From NCBI GenBank assembly GCA_016788295.1, contig JAEUSY010000041.1, positions 62,001-126,000 of the forward strand: 64,000 bases of DNA, written 5' to 3'. Positions 8,556-17,421 of the stretch are shown here, in pieces. Positions within the stretch are counted from its first letter, which is position 1. Each line of letters begins with the position of its first letter. This DNA is from Flavobacteriales bacterium (GTDB lineage: Bacteria; Bacteroidota; Bacteroidia; Flavobacteriales_F; PHOS-HE28). Under the pieces are notes generated by a model. The model saw only the letters and a list, made by a program, of their open reading frames with translations, did not search any database and had not been told where the DNA came from. The position numbers and the translations under genes were made by a program.

Positions 8556-9074
8556 ATGGGGACCAGCATTCTTTCACCAGCCATGGCCAACCTGCTGATG
8601 ATGCCAATTCTGGGCATGATCGCATGGGAGGACCTGCGCGACCGCGCCATTCGGTGGTGGTGGCTGCCCCTGCTGGCGGGCCTGCTCATGCTCGGCAACG
8701 CACCATACCAGCCATGGCCGACGACCGCGAACAATGCCCTTTGGAACCTGGGCTTCCTTGCCGTACAGCTGAGCGCTGCGGGGCTGTGGTTGCTGGCCCG
8801 GGGCCGCACCCCGGCGCGGGTCGCGAACAGCATCGGTGCCGGCGACCTCCTCTTCTTCGTTGCTGTGGCCCTTGGCATGCCCTGCCAGGAGTTCATCCCG
8901 TATCACCTGAGCGGCCTGCTGATGGGGTTGGTGCTGCATCTGGTGTGGCTGCGTATCCGGCCGCAGGCCGACCCCACCATACCGCTGGCAGGCTACATGG
9001 CCATTCACCTCGGGTTCTGGCTTACGCTGCGCCCGTTCATCCCGGTGGACCACCTCCCCTTCCATGGCCACTGA
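8556..9074 (+). CDS. prepilin peptidase (A24 family), catalytic domain only
   Basis: A ~170-residue polytopic membrane protein that would remove leaders from the pilins encoded around it. Two Asp regions typical of A24 aspartyl peptidases are visible: WEDLRDRAI (Asp26/Asp29) and GAGD (residues 94-97). The N-terminal cytoplasmic methyltransferase domain with paired CxxC motifs found in full-length PilD/GspO is absent, leaving only the membrane protease. An alternative start is the ATG at 8583. The 3' end overlaps the ATPase gene by 11 bases, showing tight coupling. Confidence 0.75.
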   Translation: MGTSILSPAMANLLMMPILGMIAWEDLRDRAIRWWWLPLLAGLLMLGNAPYQPWPTTANNALWNLGFLAVQLSAAGLWLLARGRTPARVANSIGAGDLLFFVAVALGMPCQEFIPYHLSGLLMGLVLHLVWLRIRPQADPTIPLAGYMAIHLGFWLTLRPFIPVDHLPFHGH

Positions 9075-10485
9075 CCTCATCGCCGAACTGCCCGCAGCCT
9101 TGCGCAACGTGCTCTCTGCCGAACAAGCGTGGCACTACCGCGTGGTGCCCAAGAGCAGGACCGCCGATGAACTGGAACTGTACAGTGAACGGACCGATGC
9201 CGACCTGCAACTGGAGCTGGAGGTGCTGCTCGGATGCCGGGTGGCCCTCACCCCCCTGCCCGCCCACGAGCTGGACAGGGCATTGGGCCTGCACTACCGG
9301 CGCACCGCACAGGCGGCGGAACGCATTGACCTGGGTGCCCGTGGGGCGGAACACGTGCTGATGGACCTGGTGCAGGAAGCCCGGGACCTGGGGAGCAGCG
9401 ACATCCATCTGGAGGTGTATGATGACCATGCACGGGTGAGGATCAGGATGGACGGCCTGCTGGTGGAACGACACCGCTACGGCAAGGCGGAGCACCCGGG
9501 TCTGGTGAACCGGGTGAAGGTCCAATCCGGATTGGACATCAGCGAGAAACGACTCCCACAGGACGGCCGCATGGCGCTGGACCGCGGGGGCCGGCGCACG
9601 GATGTGCGGGTGAGCGTGCTGCCCACCCTGCACGGCGAGAAGGTGGTGTTGCGGTTGCTGGGCCAGGATGCGGGCCACCTGCGCATGGACCAGCTGGGCA
9701 TGGATGACCGGCAACTGAACGACTACCTGCAAGGTGTCCGGAAGCCGCATGGGTTGGTGCTGATCAGCGGCCCCACGGGCAGTGGCAAGACCACCACCCT
9801 CTATGCCACCCTGAAGCTGCTGAACGAGGCCCGCCGCAACATCGTGACCGTGGAGGACCCCATCGAATACACGCTGGAGGGCATCAACCAGGTGCAGCTG
9901 CGCGAGTCGATCGGCCTCACCTTCTCGCAAGCCTTGCGCACCTTCCTGCGGCAGGACCCGGACGTGATCATGCTGGGCGAGATCCGCGATGCGGAGACCG
10001 CCCAGATGGCGGTGCGGGCCGCTCTGACCGGCCATTTGGTACTGAGCACCATCCACACCAACAGCGCATGGGGCACGGTGGGCAGGCTGCTGGACATGGG
10101 GCTGCCTCCCTTCCTGCTCGCCGGCACGCTCAATACCAGCGTGGCGCAACGCCTGCTACGCCTGCTGTGCCCAGCGTGCAGCCGCTCGGAGCCGCTCGTT
10201 CCGGAGCTGCTTGGCGGCCTTCAGTTGGAGGGCCTTCCCAGTGAACATCAGGTGGCGGTCGGGTGCAAGGCCTGCCATTTCACCGGCTACCGGGGGCGCC
10301 AGGCCGTTTATGAGGTGGTGGCCCTGGATGCCGGCCTGCAGGACCTGCTGCGAAAAGGCCATACCCATGCCGGGGAGGCCTTGCGCGAACGCGGGATCCG
10401 CAGCCTGGCCCACAGCGCATTGGACCTGTTGCGGAGCGGCCGCACCAGTTTGGACGAGGTATATCCCATCCTGAGCAGTCACTGA
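9064..10485 (+). CDS. gspE: type II secretion / pilus assembly ATPase GspE/PilB
   Basis: A 473-residue secretion ATPase that powers pseudopilus or pilus extension at the inner membrane. Features in order: short N1-like region, PAS-like N2 domain, Walker A GPTGSGKT (236-243), Asp box VTVEDPIEYT (261-270), Walker B DPDVIMLGEIRD (298-309), His box TGHLVLSTIHTN (322-333), and two CxxC pairs (369/372 and 401/404) forming the zinc site typical of assembly rather than retraction ATPases. It overlaps the peptidase gene upstream and is followed 2 bases later by the secretin gene. Confidence 0.95.
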   Translation: MATDLIAELPAALRNVLSAEQAWHYRVVPKSRTADELELYSERTDADLQLELEVLLGCRVALTPLPAHELDRALGLHYRRTAQAAERIDLGARGAEHVLMDLVQEARDLGSSDIHLEVYDDHARVRIRMDGLLVERHRYGKAEHPGLVNRVKVQSGLDISEKRLPQDGRMALDRGGRRTDVRVSVLPTLHGEKVVLRLLGQDAGHLRMDQLGMDDRQLNDYLQGVRKPHGLVLISGPTGSGKTTTLYATLKLLNEARRNIVTVEDPIEYTLEGINQVQLRESIGLTFSQALRTFLRQDPDVIMLGEIRDAETAQMAVRAALTGHLVLSTIHTNSAWGTVGRLLDMGLPPFLLAGTLNTSVAQRLLRLLCPACSRSEPLVPELLGGLQLEGLPSEHQVAVGCKACHFTGYRGRQAVYEVVALDAGLQDLLRKGHTHAGEALRERGIRSLAHSALDLLRSGRTSLDEVYPILSSH

Positions 10486-10487
10486 CC

Positions 10488-12365
10488 ATGCGCCACCTCC
10501 TCCTGTTGCTGCTGTGGTCCATGGCTGTTGCCTTGCACGGGCAGGACCGCATGGCCCAGTTGGAAGCCCTGCTCAGCAACGCCACGGTGGAGCATCCGGG
10601 GCTGGAAAGCACCGTTGAAATGAGCGTCAGCGGCACGGGGATCAAGGAGTTCGTGCGGGCGCTGGGCATCACCCACAAGCTGAACCTCACGGTGGACCCC
10701 GCTGTGAAGGGAGAGGTCTACAACCACTTCAGTGACGCTCGGGTGAGCGATGTGCTCCTCTACCTGTGCAAGCGCTACGACCTCGATCTCGAGCTGATGG
10801 GGAGCATCATCACGCTGAAGCCATGGACCGCCCCCGTCACCACCACCGCGACCACCACGCCCCGCGAACCACATATCCGATACAGTGCGGACAGTGCCGT
10901 GCTGGATCTGGACCTGCGCCGCGACACGCTGGGCCATGTGGCCCGGCTGCTCAGCCAACGGACCGGAGCCAATTTGGTGCTGGCCCCAGGCCTGGAGGAC
11001 CGCGCGGTATCCATCTTCCTGCGTGCCGCCCCCCTGGTGACCGCATTGGAACAACTGGCGTTCGCGAACGGCTTGCAGATGGAGCCTGCCCGCGACGGGG
11101 CCTATTTGCTGCGTCCTCTCGCCACCGATGGCCGCACAGATACCAAGGGGGCGGCTAAAGGCAGCACGGCATCCACACAGAACATGACCCTCACCGTGTT
11201 GGAGAGCGGGCGGCTTTCGGTGGACGCACAGGGTGTTCCGCTGACCGCCGTGCTGGAGAAGGCCTCGCAGGCACTGACCCGCAACTATTTCCTCTACGAC
11301 AGCCAGGACCGGAACGTGACCCTGCGCCTGAACGATGTGAGCTATGAGGAACTGCTCGGCCATCTGCTTAAGGGCACGGACCTGACCCACCAGATCAGTG
11401 AGGGCGTCCATCTCATTGGCAAGCGCGACCTGGAAGGCCTGAGGAGCACCGAGCTGGTACGCCTGCACCATCGCCCCGTGAAGGATGTGCTCCCGGCTAT
11501 CCCCGCCGGTATCCGGGGCAATGTTTCCATCAGCGAGTTCCTTGAGCTGAACGGACTGGTCCTTAGCGGCGACCCACACCGGATCAACGAGATCAAGACC
11601 TTCCTGCGCAGCGTGGACCAGGTGGTGCCCGTGGTGATGATCGAGGTGATGATCGTGGACGTGAACCGCACGCGCACCGTGACCACCGGGCTGAAGGCCG
11701 GACTGGGCGGCGGTCCCACCCAGAGCGGCGGTACCGTGTTGAGCGGCGTGGACTACAACATGAACAGCGCCACGCTGAACGAACTGATCAACAGCTTCAA
11801 TGGGTTCGGTGTGTTCAACCTGGGCAATGTGGCCTCAGGGTTCTATGTGAGCATACAGGCCTTGGAAACGGACGGAGTGCTGCGGCTGCGCTCCACCCCC
11901 CAGCTGTCCACCCTGAACGGTCATGAGGCCACCCTGAGCATCGGTCAGACCGAATACTACCTGGAGGTGCGCAACGACCTGATCGGCACGCAGAACCCCA
12001 CCGTCACCACCTCGCAGATCTACAAGCCCATCAAGGCGGACCTCTCGCTGCGGATACTGCCCATCGTGAGCAGTGAGGACATGGTGACCCTGGAGATCGA
12101 GGTGAACCAGAGCAACTTCACCACCCGCATCGCCCAAACGGCCCCGCCAGGGTCCGTGGAACGGAAGTTCTCGTCCATCGTTCGGGCCAGCAACCGCGAC
12201 ATGATCATCCTGGGTGGGCTGGAGGAGAAGGAGACCTCCCGCAACGGGAGCGGTGTGCCCTTGCTCTCGCGAATCCCCGTGCTCAAGTGGCTCTTCAGTT
12301 CCAGGACTACCAAGAACCGCAAGAGCAAGCTCACCATTTTCATCCGCCCCACCATCATCTACTGA
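10488..12365 (+). CDS. gspD: secretin (GspD/PilQ-like outer-membrane channel)
   Basis: A 625-residue outer-membrane secretin. It has a signal peptide (residues 1-19), an STN-like N0 domain (~35-105), further N-type domains, and a C-terminal secretin domain from about residue 370 (LRLRSTPQLSTLNGHEATLSIG, then SNRDMIILGGLEEKE, then GVPLLSRIPVLKWLF). The canonical VPLLSRIPVLKWLF-type segment and the Lys/Arg-rich end KNRKSKLTIFIRPTII are present. The gene sits between the ATPase and the L-like gene, as expected for a secretion or pilus operon. Confidence 0.93.
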   Translation: MRHLLLLLLWSMAVALHGQDRMAQLEALLSNATVEHPGLESTVEMSVSGTGIKEFVRALGITHKLNLTVDPAVKGEVYNHFSDARVSDVLLYLCKRYDLDLELMGSIITLKPWTAPVTTTATTTPREPHIRYSADSAVLDLDLRRDTLGHVARLLSQRTGANLVLAPGLEDRAVSIFLRAAPLVTALEQLAFANGLQMEPARDGAYLLRPLATDGRTDTKGAAKGSTASTQNMTLTVLESGRLSVDAQGVPLTAVLEKASQALTRNYFLYDSQDRNVTLRLNDVSYEELLGHLLKGTDLTHQISEGVHLIGKRDLEGLRSTELVRLHHRPVKDVLPAIPAGIRGNVSISEFLELNGLVLSGDPHRINEIKTFLRSVDQVVPVVMIEVMIVDVNRTRTVTTGLKAGLGGGPTQSGGTVLSGVDYNMNSATLNELINSFNGFGVFNLGNVASGFYVSIQALETDGVLRLRSTPQLSTLNGHEATLSIGQTEYYLEVRNDLIGTQNPTVTTSQIYKPIKADLSLRILPIVSSEDMVTLEIEVNQSNFTTRIAQTAPPGSVERKFSSIVRASNRDMIILGGLEEKETSRNGSGVPLLSRIPVLKWLFSSRTTKNRKSKLTIFIRPTIIY

Positions 12366-12367
12366 GC

Positions 12368-13543
12368 ATGGAGAAGGGAGGCCTCCTTGTTGGCAACGAC
12401 CAGGTCCTTGGGGTCGCTTTCTCCAGTAGCGGCTCCTTCCAGTTCGTACACCTGCACCGGACCCGCCGAGAGGTAAGACTACTGCGCATGGGGAATGCAG
12501 CGGATGCCAACGACCTTGCCCGGCAGTGCGGTACCCGCGTTCCGGTAGCGCTTGCGCTGGATGGACCTCGAACGGTGCATCGGGTCGTTCCCACAGCGGG
12601 GTCGGTCCAGTCCATGCTGACCAGTGCATTCCCGCATGCCCCCTTGGACCAATTGCTGGTGGATGGCCGTACGTTCGGTTCCGGCACAGGGCTCTCCATG
12701 CTGCGCGCTGCGGATGCTCATGGGACACTGGCAGAATTACGGGGGGGTGGGTTCAGGATCGTTCACCTCTCCATTGGGCCGTGGCATCTGCTTCCCCTTC
12801 GAGAACTTCTTTCCGACCCAGCGGACCCATGGCCCTGTGCAGGCCATCGATTCCAACTGAGCGGTCCCGATCTGCTGACCCATGCCCGTGATACGGATAG
12901 CTCAGCGTCTGTGGTATTGGGTGGGGACACCCTTCCATCGGACACGGTCCCCGCGTATGCGGTGGCTTGGGACCACCTCGTTCCCGGTACACACCGGTCG
13001 CTCTTCCCCGAACAGGGCCTCTCTGCCGATCGGCAGCAGGAGCGTGCCCGGATCTGGTACGAGCGGGGCCTCATGGCGGTGGTGGCGGTGCTTCTGTTCT
13101 TGCTGGGCACCGATCAGGTGCTGAGGAGCATGGCCGGCCCGCAACCATTCACGGACGCGCGTGCGCTTCAACTGGCCGAGCATGCTGTGGACAGCCTGCA
13201 GGATCAACTCACGGAGCAGCGACAGCTGTTGGCCGGGACCATGCTGGCAGAGGACCGTTCACCGGTTCGGCAGCTAGCTGCATTGGTCACCCATGTGCCA
13301 GCCTCCATTGAGCTGGACCGTGCATGGGCCTCCCCCCTGCTGGCCCCCCTGCGCGAACGGGAGGAGCCCCGACTGGACCACGGTCGCATCCGCGTGGAGG
13401 GCAGGTGCGATGACCCCAAGGTGCTGAATGGCTGGATGCAGCACCTACGGGGGCGCTACCCGGGCCGGGATGTGCAGCTCGTTGCGCTGGTCCCGGGGGA
13501 GCGCGGTAGCCGTCCACAATTCACTTTGGTCATCGCGCCATGA
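12368..13543 (+). CDS. GspL / PilM-PilN-like inner-membrane assembly protein
   Basis: About 391 residues starting at ATG 12368, 2 bases after the secretin stop. The first ~230 residues look like a divergent actin-like cytoplasmic domain (VGNDQVLGVAFSS near the start; LGGDTLPSD further on). A single membrane helix follows (~GLMAVVAVLLFLLGTDQVL) and then a coiled segment and a small ferredoxin-like periplasmic domain, the PilN/GspL arrangement. It would link the ATPase to the periplasmic parts. Sequence conservation is weak, so the call rests on architecture and position. It overlaps the next gene by ATGA. Confidence 0.65.
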   Translation: MEKGGLLVGNDQVLGVAFSSSGSFQFVHLHRTRREVRLLRMGNAADANDLARQCGTRVPVALALDGPRTVHRVVPTAGSVQSMLTSAFPHAPLDQLLVDGRTFGSGTGLSMLRAADAHGTLAELRGGGFRIVHLSIGPWHLLPLRELLSDPADPWPCAGHRFQLSGPDLLTHARDTDSSASVVLGGDTLPSDTVPAYAVAWDHLVPGTHRSLFPEQGLSADRQQERARIWYERGLMAVVAVLLFLLGTDQVLRSMAGPQPFTDARALQLAEHAVDSLQDQLTEQRQLLAGTMLAEDRSPVRQLAALVTHVPASIELDRAWASPLLAPLREREEPRLDHGRIRVEGRCDDPKVLNGWMQHLRGRYPGRDVQLVALVPGERGSRPQFTLVIAP

Positions 13544-14046
13544 CGGTCCTCCTCTCACCTGGTTATGGGCGAAAAGCGCTGTTGATCCTGGTCCTGGGTG
13601 CGCTGATGGCGGGCGCCTTGTTGAACCGGAAGGTCCTGCCCGCTTGGGAGATCTGGCAGCATGCACAGCGATCGGCACAACGCGACCCGTTCGCGGAACG
13701 GTCCAGGTTGGAGGCCGAACTGCACCGCCTCAACGCGCGCTTTGCTGCAGGCGGTGCGGGATGGGAACCGGTGATCACCCATCTGTCCAGCGGCATGGGC
13801 GGGCAGGGCGTCACCTTGGTGGCCGTGGAGCCCGAGCATGTTCAGCCGCTTTCCGGTTTGCATCAACACATCCTGCCTGTGCGGTTGGCCGGAAGCACCG
13901 CCGCCTTGCTGAACACCGTGGCTACCATCGACCCATCCGTTCACGGGGCTGAAGTGGTCAGCCTTGATCTGAACGCTGGAAGCACGGGATACCAAGGCCC
14001 TCGCCTGCTTACTGCAACTCTCTACCTCAGATGCCTTCGCCCATGA
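13540..14046 (+). CDS. GspM / PilO-like inner-membrane protein
   Basis: A 168-residue protein with one N-terminal membrane helix (residues ~11-30), a short coiled-coil segment (~40-65) and a small periplasmic alpha/beta domain, the PilO/GspM layout. It is coupled to the preceding L-like gene (ATGA at 13540) and to the following lipoprotein gene. Identification is by topology and operon position; no invariant motif is expected in this family. Confidence 0.6.
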   Translation: MTVLLSPGYGRKALLILVLGALMAGALLNRKVLPAWEIWQHAQRSAQRDPFAERSRLEAELHRLNARFAAGGAGWEPVITHLSSGMGGQGVTLVAVEPEHVQPLSGLHQHILPVRLAGSTAALLNTVATIDPSVHGAEVVSLDLNAGSTGYQGPRLLTATLYLRCLRP

Positions 14047-14975
14047 GACCACTACGGCACACCCCCCTGTTCATGCTCTCCTTCTTCGGCCTCACCGGCT
14101 GTACGGACATCCTTGAGAAGGACCTCACCGGTTATGGGGTGGTGCTGCTTACCCCGCCGGACGGGTTCGAGACCACGGCGAACGTGGTCCATTTCCGGTG
14201 GGAGGCCGTGCCTGAAGCAGAAGGTTACCGCCTTCAACTGGCCACACCGGACATGAGCAATCCCGTGGTCTTCCTGGCCGATTCACTGGTTCCGGGCACC
14301 AGCCTTTCACTGGCCATCCCGCCGGGCCAGTACCAGTGGCGTGTTCGAGCGGAGAACCCGAACAGTCATACGGCCTGGTACATACGCAGCCTGATCGTGT
14401 CGGAGGCTTCATCGTTGGATGGACTAACGCCGATCCTGGCCGCGCCAGCGAACAACGCGGCCGTGGCAGCCGACCCGCTGGTGCTTACCTGGAGCGCCCT
14501 AACGGGTGCCGAGGATTACCGGGTGGAGCTGCGCAGTGGCGGGTCCACCGGCCCTCTTGTGCTGGCGGAGATCGTGACCGGCCTTTCCTGGTCACCTGAA
14601 GGGGTTACCGAGGGCACGTATGCATGGGGCGTCCAGGGTCAGAATACGACCAGCAGCTCCCAGTTCAGCTACAGGACACTGCGCGTGGACCGGACCGCTC
14701 CGGGCCTTCCAGTGCTGATCTCCCCAGCTCAAGGAGCGACGCTACCGAACGCACCGTTCACATTGCAATGGCAAAGTGGCGCTGACTCCTTCACCCTCAC
14801 TCAGGATAGCCTCTACCTCCTCAGCACGGACCAACAGGCCATTCGGAGCGCGCTGGTCACGAATGCGGTATGGAACGATTCGCTCGGCCCGGGCACTTAC
14901 AGCTGGTTCGTCCGCACCCTTGATGAAGCGGGTAACAGGAGTACTTCGGTCCAACGGACGTTCACGGTACAATGA
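14043..14975 (+). CDS. lipoprotein with tandem fibronectin III-like domains in the secretion operon
   Basis: About 310 residues, taking the ATG at 14043 that overlaps the preceding stop. The N-terminus is a lipoprotein signal ending in LTGC. Three Ig/FnIII-like modules follow (PPDGFETTANVVHFRWEAV, then APANNAAVAADPLVLTWSA, then SPAQGATLPNAPFTLQWQS), each a beta-sandwich of ~85-95 residues, with no catalytic motif. The operon slot, between the PilO-like and PilP-like genes, suggests a pilotin- or scaffold-like part of the machine or a surface accessory protein; this is inference. Confidence 0.7.
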   Translation: MRPLRHTPLFMLSFFGLTGCTDILEKDLTGYGVVLLTPPDGFETTANVVHFRWEAVPEAEGYRLQLATPDMSNPVVFLADSLVPGTSLSLAIPPGQYQWRVRAENPNSHTAWYIRSLIVSEASSLDGLTPILAAPANNAAVAADPLVLTWSALTGAEDYRVELRSGGSTGPLVLAEIVTGLSWSPEGVTEGTYAWGVQGQNTTSSSQFSYRTLRVDRTAPGLPVLISPAQGATLPNAPFTLQWQSGADSFTLTQDSLYLLSTDQQAIRSALVTNAVWNDSLGPGTYSWFVRTLDEAGNRSTSVQRTFTVQ

Positions 14976-15472
14976 GATCGATCTGGTTCCGGACCTTGTT
15001 GGGCTTGGTCGCCGCTCTGGTCTGGGGAGGCGTTGTGGTCCGTGCGCTGAAGCGTCCGGATGAGGAGTTCGTCCGGCCCCAACCGACCAACGGTCAGGAT
15101 ACCGTGACCAGACAAGTGGAGGTATGGAACCCCGTTGTTCTGGACGACGATCCGTTCCTGCGCAATGCCCCTCGCTCCGGCAGCACGACCACCGAGGTCC
15201 GGAAGCCAGCCCCTCGAAGTGCTGCGAGCGTGCGGGTCACAAGCACTCCACCGCCAGTTCCCAAGGAGCCCTTACCATGGCCGACATTGAAGTACGAGGG
15301 CATGATGCGCAGCGGGAGCAACGGAACCATGGTGGCGCTGCTCTCCATGAATGGACGGTCGCGGGTGGTGCCGGTCGGGAACACCGTGGATGACCTTCAG
15401 GTGGAGCAGGCGGACCCGGATTCGCTGAAGGTGCGCTGGCAGGGCCAGTCCCGCTGGGTGACCCGCCAGTAG
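14972..15472 (+). CDS. GspC / PilP-like periplasmic protein
   Basis: A 166-residue protein with one N-terminal membrane helix (~residues 5-25), a Pro-rich low-complexity linker (~35-100) and a small C-terminal beta domain (LPWPTLKYEGMMRSG, then SMNGRSRVVPVGNTVDDL) that matches the HR domain of GspC/PilP, which contacts the secretin. It is the last gene of the + strand half of the locus (ATGA overlap upstream) and converges with the platform gene 29 bases away. Confidence 0.65.
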   Translation: MRSIWFRTLLGLVAALVWGGVVVRALKRPDEEFVRPQPTNGQDTVTRQVEVWNPVVLDDDPFLRNAPRSGSTTTEVRKPAPRSAASVRVTSTPPPVPKEPLPWPTLKYEGMMRSGSNGTMVALLSMNGRSRVVPVGNTVDDLQVEQADPDSLKVRWQGQSRWVTRQ

Positions 15473-15501
15473 GCCAGGGGCCCTCACCCGGATCGCCTTC
15501 C

Positions 15502-16638
15502 TTAGAAGGTGGTGCTCAACTTGAACATGGGCAGGTACATGGCCACCAATACGGTACCCACCAGCACTGCGATGAGGAGGATGGTGGCTGGCTCAAGCAC
15601 CGTTCCCAGCAAGGCCGTCCGGTGCTGCACATCGGCCGTGTACCGTTCGCTCAGCCTGAGGTGCATGGCGTCCAACTGCTTCACTTCCTCCGCCACCGCG
15701 ATCATGGCGATCATGGCCGGATCGAACAGCGGATGCCGGGACATCGCCTGTGCCAATCCAGCTCCCCGTACAACGTCAGACCGCACCTGGTCCAGCGCGG
15801 ACATCAGCTTCGGCGAACCGACCATTTGTTGACAGAGGTCCAGGGCCCTGTCCAACGGTGCTCCAGAGCCCAACAGCAATGCCATGGCCCTGGCATACTT
15901 GGCGAGCAAGGCCTTTCGGCGAAGCTCCCCGAAAAGTGGCAGATTGAGCAGTGTGGTCTCCACGGCCACCTGCCAAGCACGACTCGTGCGTAGTGCGAAG
16001 TAGCCCGCGCCTGCACCGAGCGCGAGGAGCACCAGCACGAACCACCACGCATCAAGGAAGGCGGCTACTTCCAGAACCGTGCGCGTTAGTGCCGGCAATT
16101 CCGCACCGCTGCGCGCAAAGACCTGTGCGAACATGGGCACGATCACCTTCATCATGAACAGCACCACCACCATCGTAATGGCCAGGATGAACGCCGGATA
16201 GGCAAAGGCCTGCCGGACCATGCGCTGGAGCTTCAGCCGGTCCGCATGGTGGTCCGCCAACTGCAGGCAGACCTCCCCAAGCCTTCCGCTCTCCTCTCCT
16301 ATGCGCACGCTGTGCACCTCGTAGCTGGAGAACGAGCCCGCAGCTTGGAGCGCGTCGCTCAACAACTGCCCTCGTACCACGGCCGTCCTGACCCCCTCCA
16401 ACACCTCCACGGAGCGGGGATCGGTCTGGGCTTTAATGAGCAGGTCCAACACGGTCCGCGGATCCACCCCGGCCTGGAGCAGTAGGTGAAGCTCCCGGAA
16501 CAACCGTTCCTTCCGGTGGTCGTTCAGTCCCTTGTTGAACACGAACATGTCCCGGCTCCACCATGCGGTGAGGTTGGCCCGTTCCTCTTTGGCAGGTGAT
16601 GCGCCCAGCTTAGGGTGTTGTGTCAGCGGTATGGGCAT
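15502..16638 (-). CDS. gspF: type II secretion / pilus platform protein GspF/PilC
   Basis: About 378 residues. Two copies of the GspF domain are visible: LFRELHLLLQAGVDPRTVLD near the N-terminus and YARAMALLLGSGAPLDRALD in the second half, each followed by a conserved helical stretch, with three membrane helices (around AYPAFILAITMVVVLFMMKV, WWFVLVLLALGAGAGYF and PATILLIAVLVGTVLVAMYL). It is the inner-membrane platform that the ATPase acts on. The start at 16638 is preferred to 16701 because it shortens the overlap with the upstream pseudopilin gene. It is last in the - strand operon. Confidence 0.92.
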   Translation of the reverse strand: MPIPLTQHPKLGASPAKEERANLTAWWSRDMFVFNKGLNDHRKERLFRELHLLLQAGVDPRTVLDLLIKAQTDPRSVEVLEGVRTAVVRGQLLSDALQAAGSFSSYEVHSVRIGEESGRLGEVCLQLADHHADRLKLQRMVRQAFAYPAFILAITMVVVLFMMKVIVPMFAQVFARSGAELPALTRTVLEVAAFLDAWWFVLVLLALGAGAGYFALRTSRAWQVAVETTLLNLPLFGELRRKALLAKYARAMALLLGSGAPLDRALDLCQQMVGSPKLMSALDQVRSDVVRGAGLAQAMSRHPLFDPAMIAMIAVAEEVKQLDAMHLRLSERYTADVQHRTALLGTVLEPATILLIAVLVGTVLVAMYLPMFKLSTTF

Positions 16639-17089
16639 GGGCGTTGCGCTTGTCTGCGATACTGGGTGCAGCGACAAAATGAACGGTGGACATTCGATCA
16701 CTGTCCCGGACCAAGGTCCATCTCCTCAGGCCCCCAGTTCCGTCAGGTTCCGCCTGCACGGCAAGGGCATGAACGTTGAACACGGCGGATCGACCGTCGG
16801 ATCGGGTCCGAACGACCGAACCGTCCTTTAGGCCGTAACGAATGGTGTCCTTTTGCGAGGTGAGGAGGATATCCCTGTTGGGTGCCATACACATGCCATC
16901 GCTGTGGTCGCGATCCGCATTGAACGCGTAAAGGAGCCAAAGAACCTCCTCTTCGCTCACCCGGTCCTCCCCCATCCTGAAGCCCTGTTGAAGGTGGTTC
17001 ACGACGGTAATGGCCATGGCCCCTACGATGCCCAACAGGAGCAAGGCCGTCATGCTTTCGAGCAGGGTGAAGGCTGGCAAACGCTTCAT
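16610..17089 (-). CDS. minor pseudopilin (GspJ-like)
   Basis: A 159-residue prepilin. Leader MKRLPA is followed by FTLLESMTALLLLGIVGAMA, with Glu at +5 after predicted cleavage between Ala6 and Phe7. The soluble domain is ~125 residues. Like the other pilins in this locus it has Ala before the cleavage site. It overlaps the preceding pseudopilin gene by ATGA and the following platform gene by about 29 bases. J-type is suggested by length and gene order only. Confidence 0.75.
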   Translation of the reverse strand: MKRLPAFTLLESMTALLLLGIVGAMAITVVNHLQQGFRMGEDRVSEEEVLWLLYAFNADRDHSDGMCMAPNRDILLTSQKDTIRYGLKDGSVVRTRSDGRSAVFNVHALAVQAEPDGTGGLRRWTLVRDSDRMSTVHFVAAPSIADKRNAHAHTADTTP

Positions 17090-17421
17090 GACCGGGTTCG
17101 AAGGGTACGCCTTGTCAGTACTTCTCTACCTCCGAAGCTGCAGACCAGTTGGATGCGTTCGACATCCGGGGCCACTGTCGTTCGGTCAACCCGTATCCGG
17201 AATCCATCCACTTCGATCTCATCCTTCAACAACGCATCCGGTCCTTCCAGCAAAGTTTCCGTGCACTGCCAGGCTTGCACTCGTTCCAAGGCCTTATCGG
17301 AAGTGAGGACCCGAGCATGGATCCATACGCCACTGCTGAGCGCTCCTGCCAGCAGCGTCAAGGCCAGAAGGCTTTCCACCAATGATCCGGCCTTCAGCCT
17401 TCCGAGGGGAACTTGCGCCAT
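17086..17421 (-). CDS. minor pseudopilin (GspI-like)
   Basis: About 111 residues from the ATG at 17421. The N-terminus reads basic leader then A|GSLVESLLALTLLAGALS, with Glu at +5, as in type IV pilin-like proteins; the first mature residue is Gly rather than Phe, as seen in some minor pseudopilins. Small size and position next to the J-like gene suggest a GspI role at the pseudopilus tip. Upstream it overlaps the K-like gene by 28 bases. Confidence 0.65.
   Translation of the reverse strand: MAQVPLGRLKAGSLVESLLALTLLAGALSSGVWIHARVLTSDKALERVQAWQCTETLLEGPDALLKDEIEVDGFRIRVDRTTVAPDVERIQLVCSFGGREVLTRRTLRTRS

Noticed and set aside
8471-9361. Open frame overlapping pilin end, peptidase and ATPase start
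   Set aside because: Out of frame with three clearly identified genes; composition artefact.
9037-10149. Antisense open frame opposite gspE
   Set aside because: Repetitive His/Gln-rich translation typical of a shadow of a real high-GC gene.
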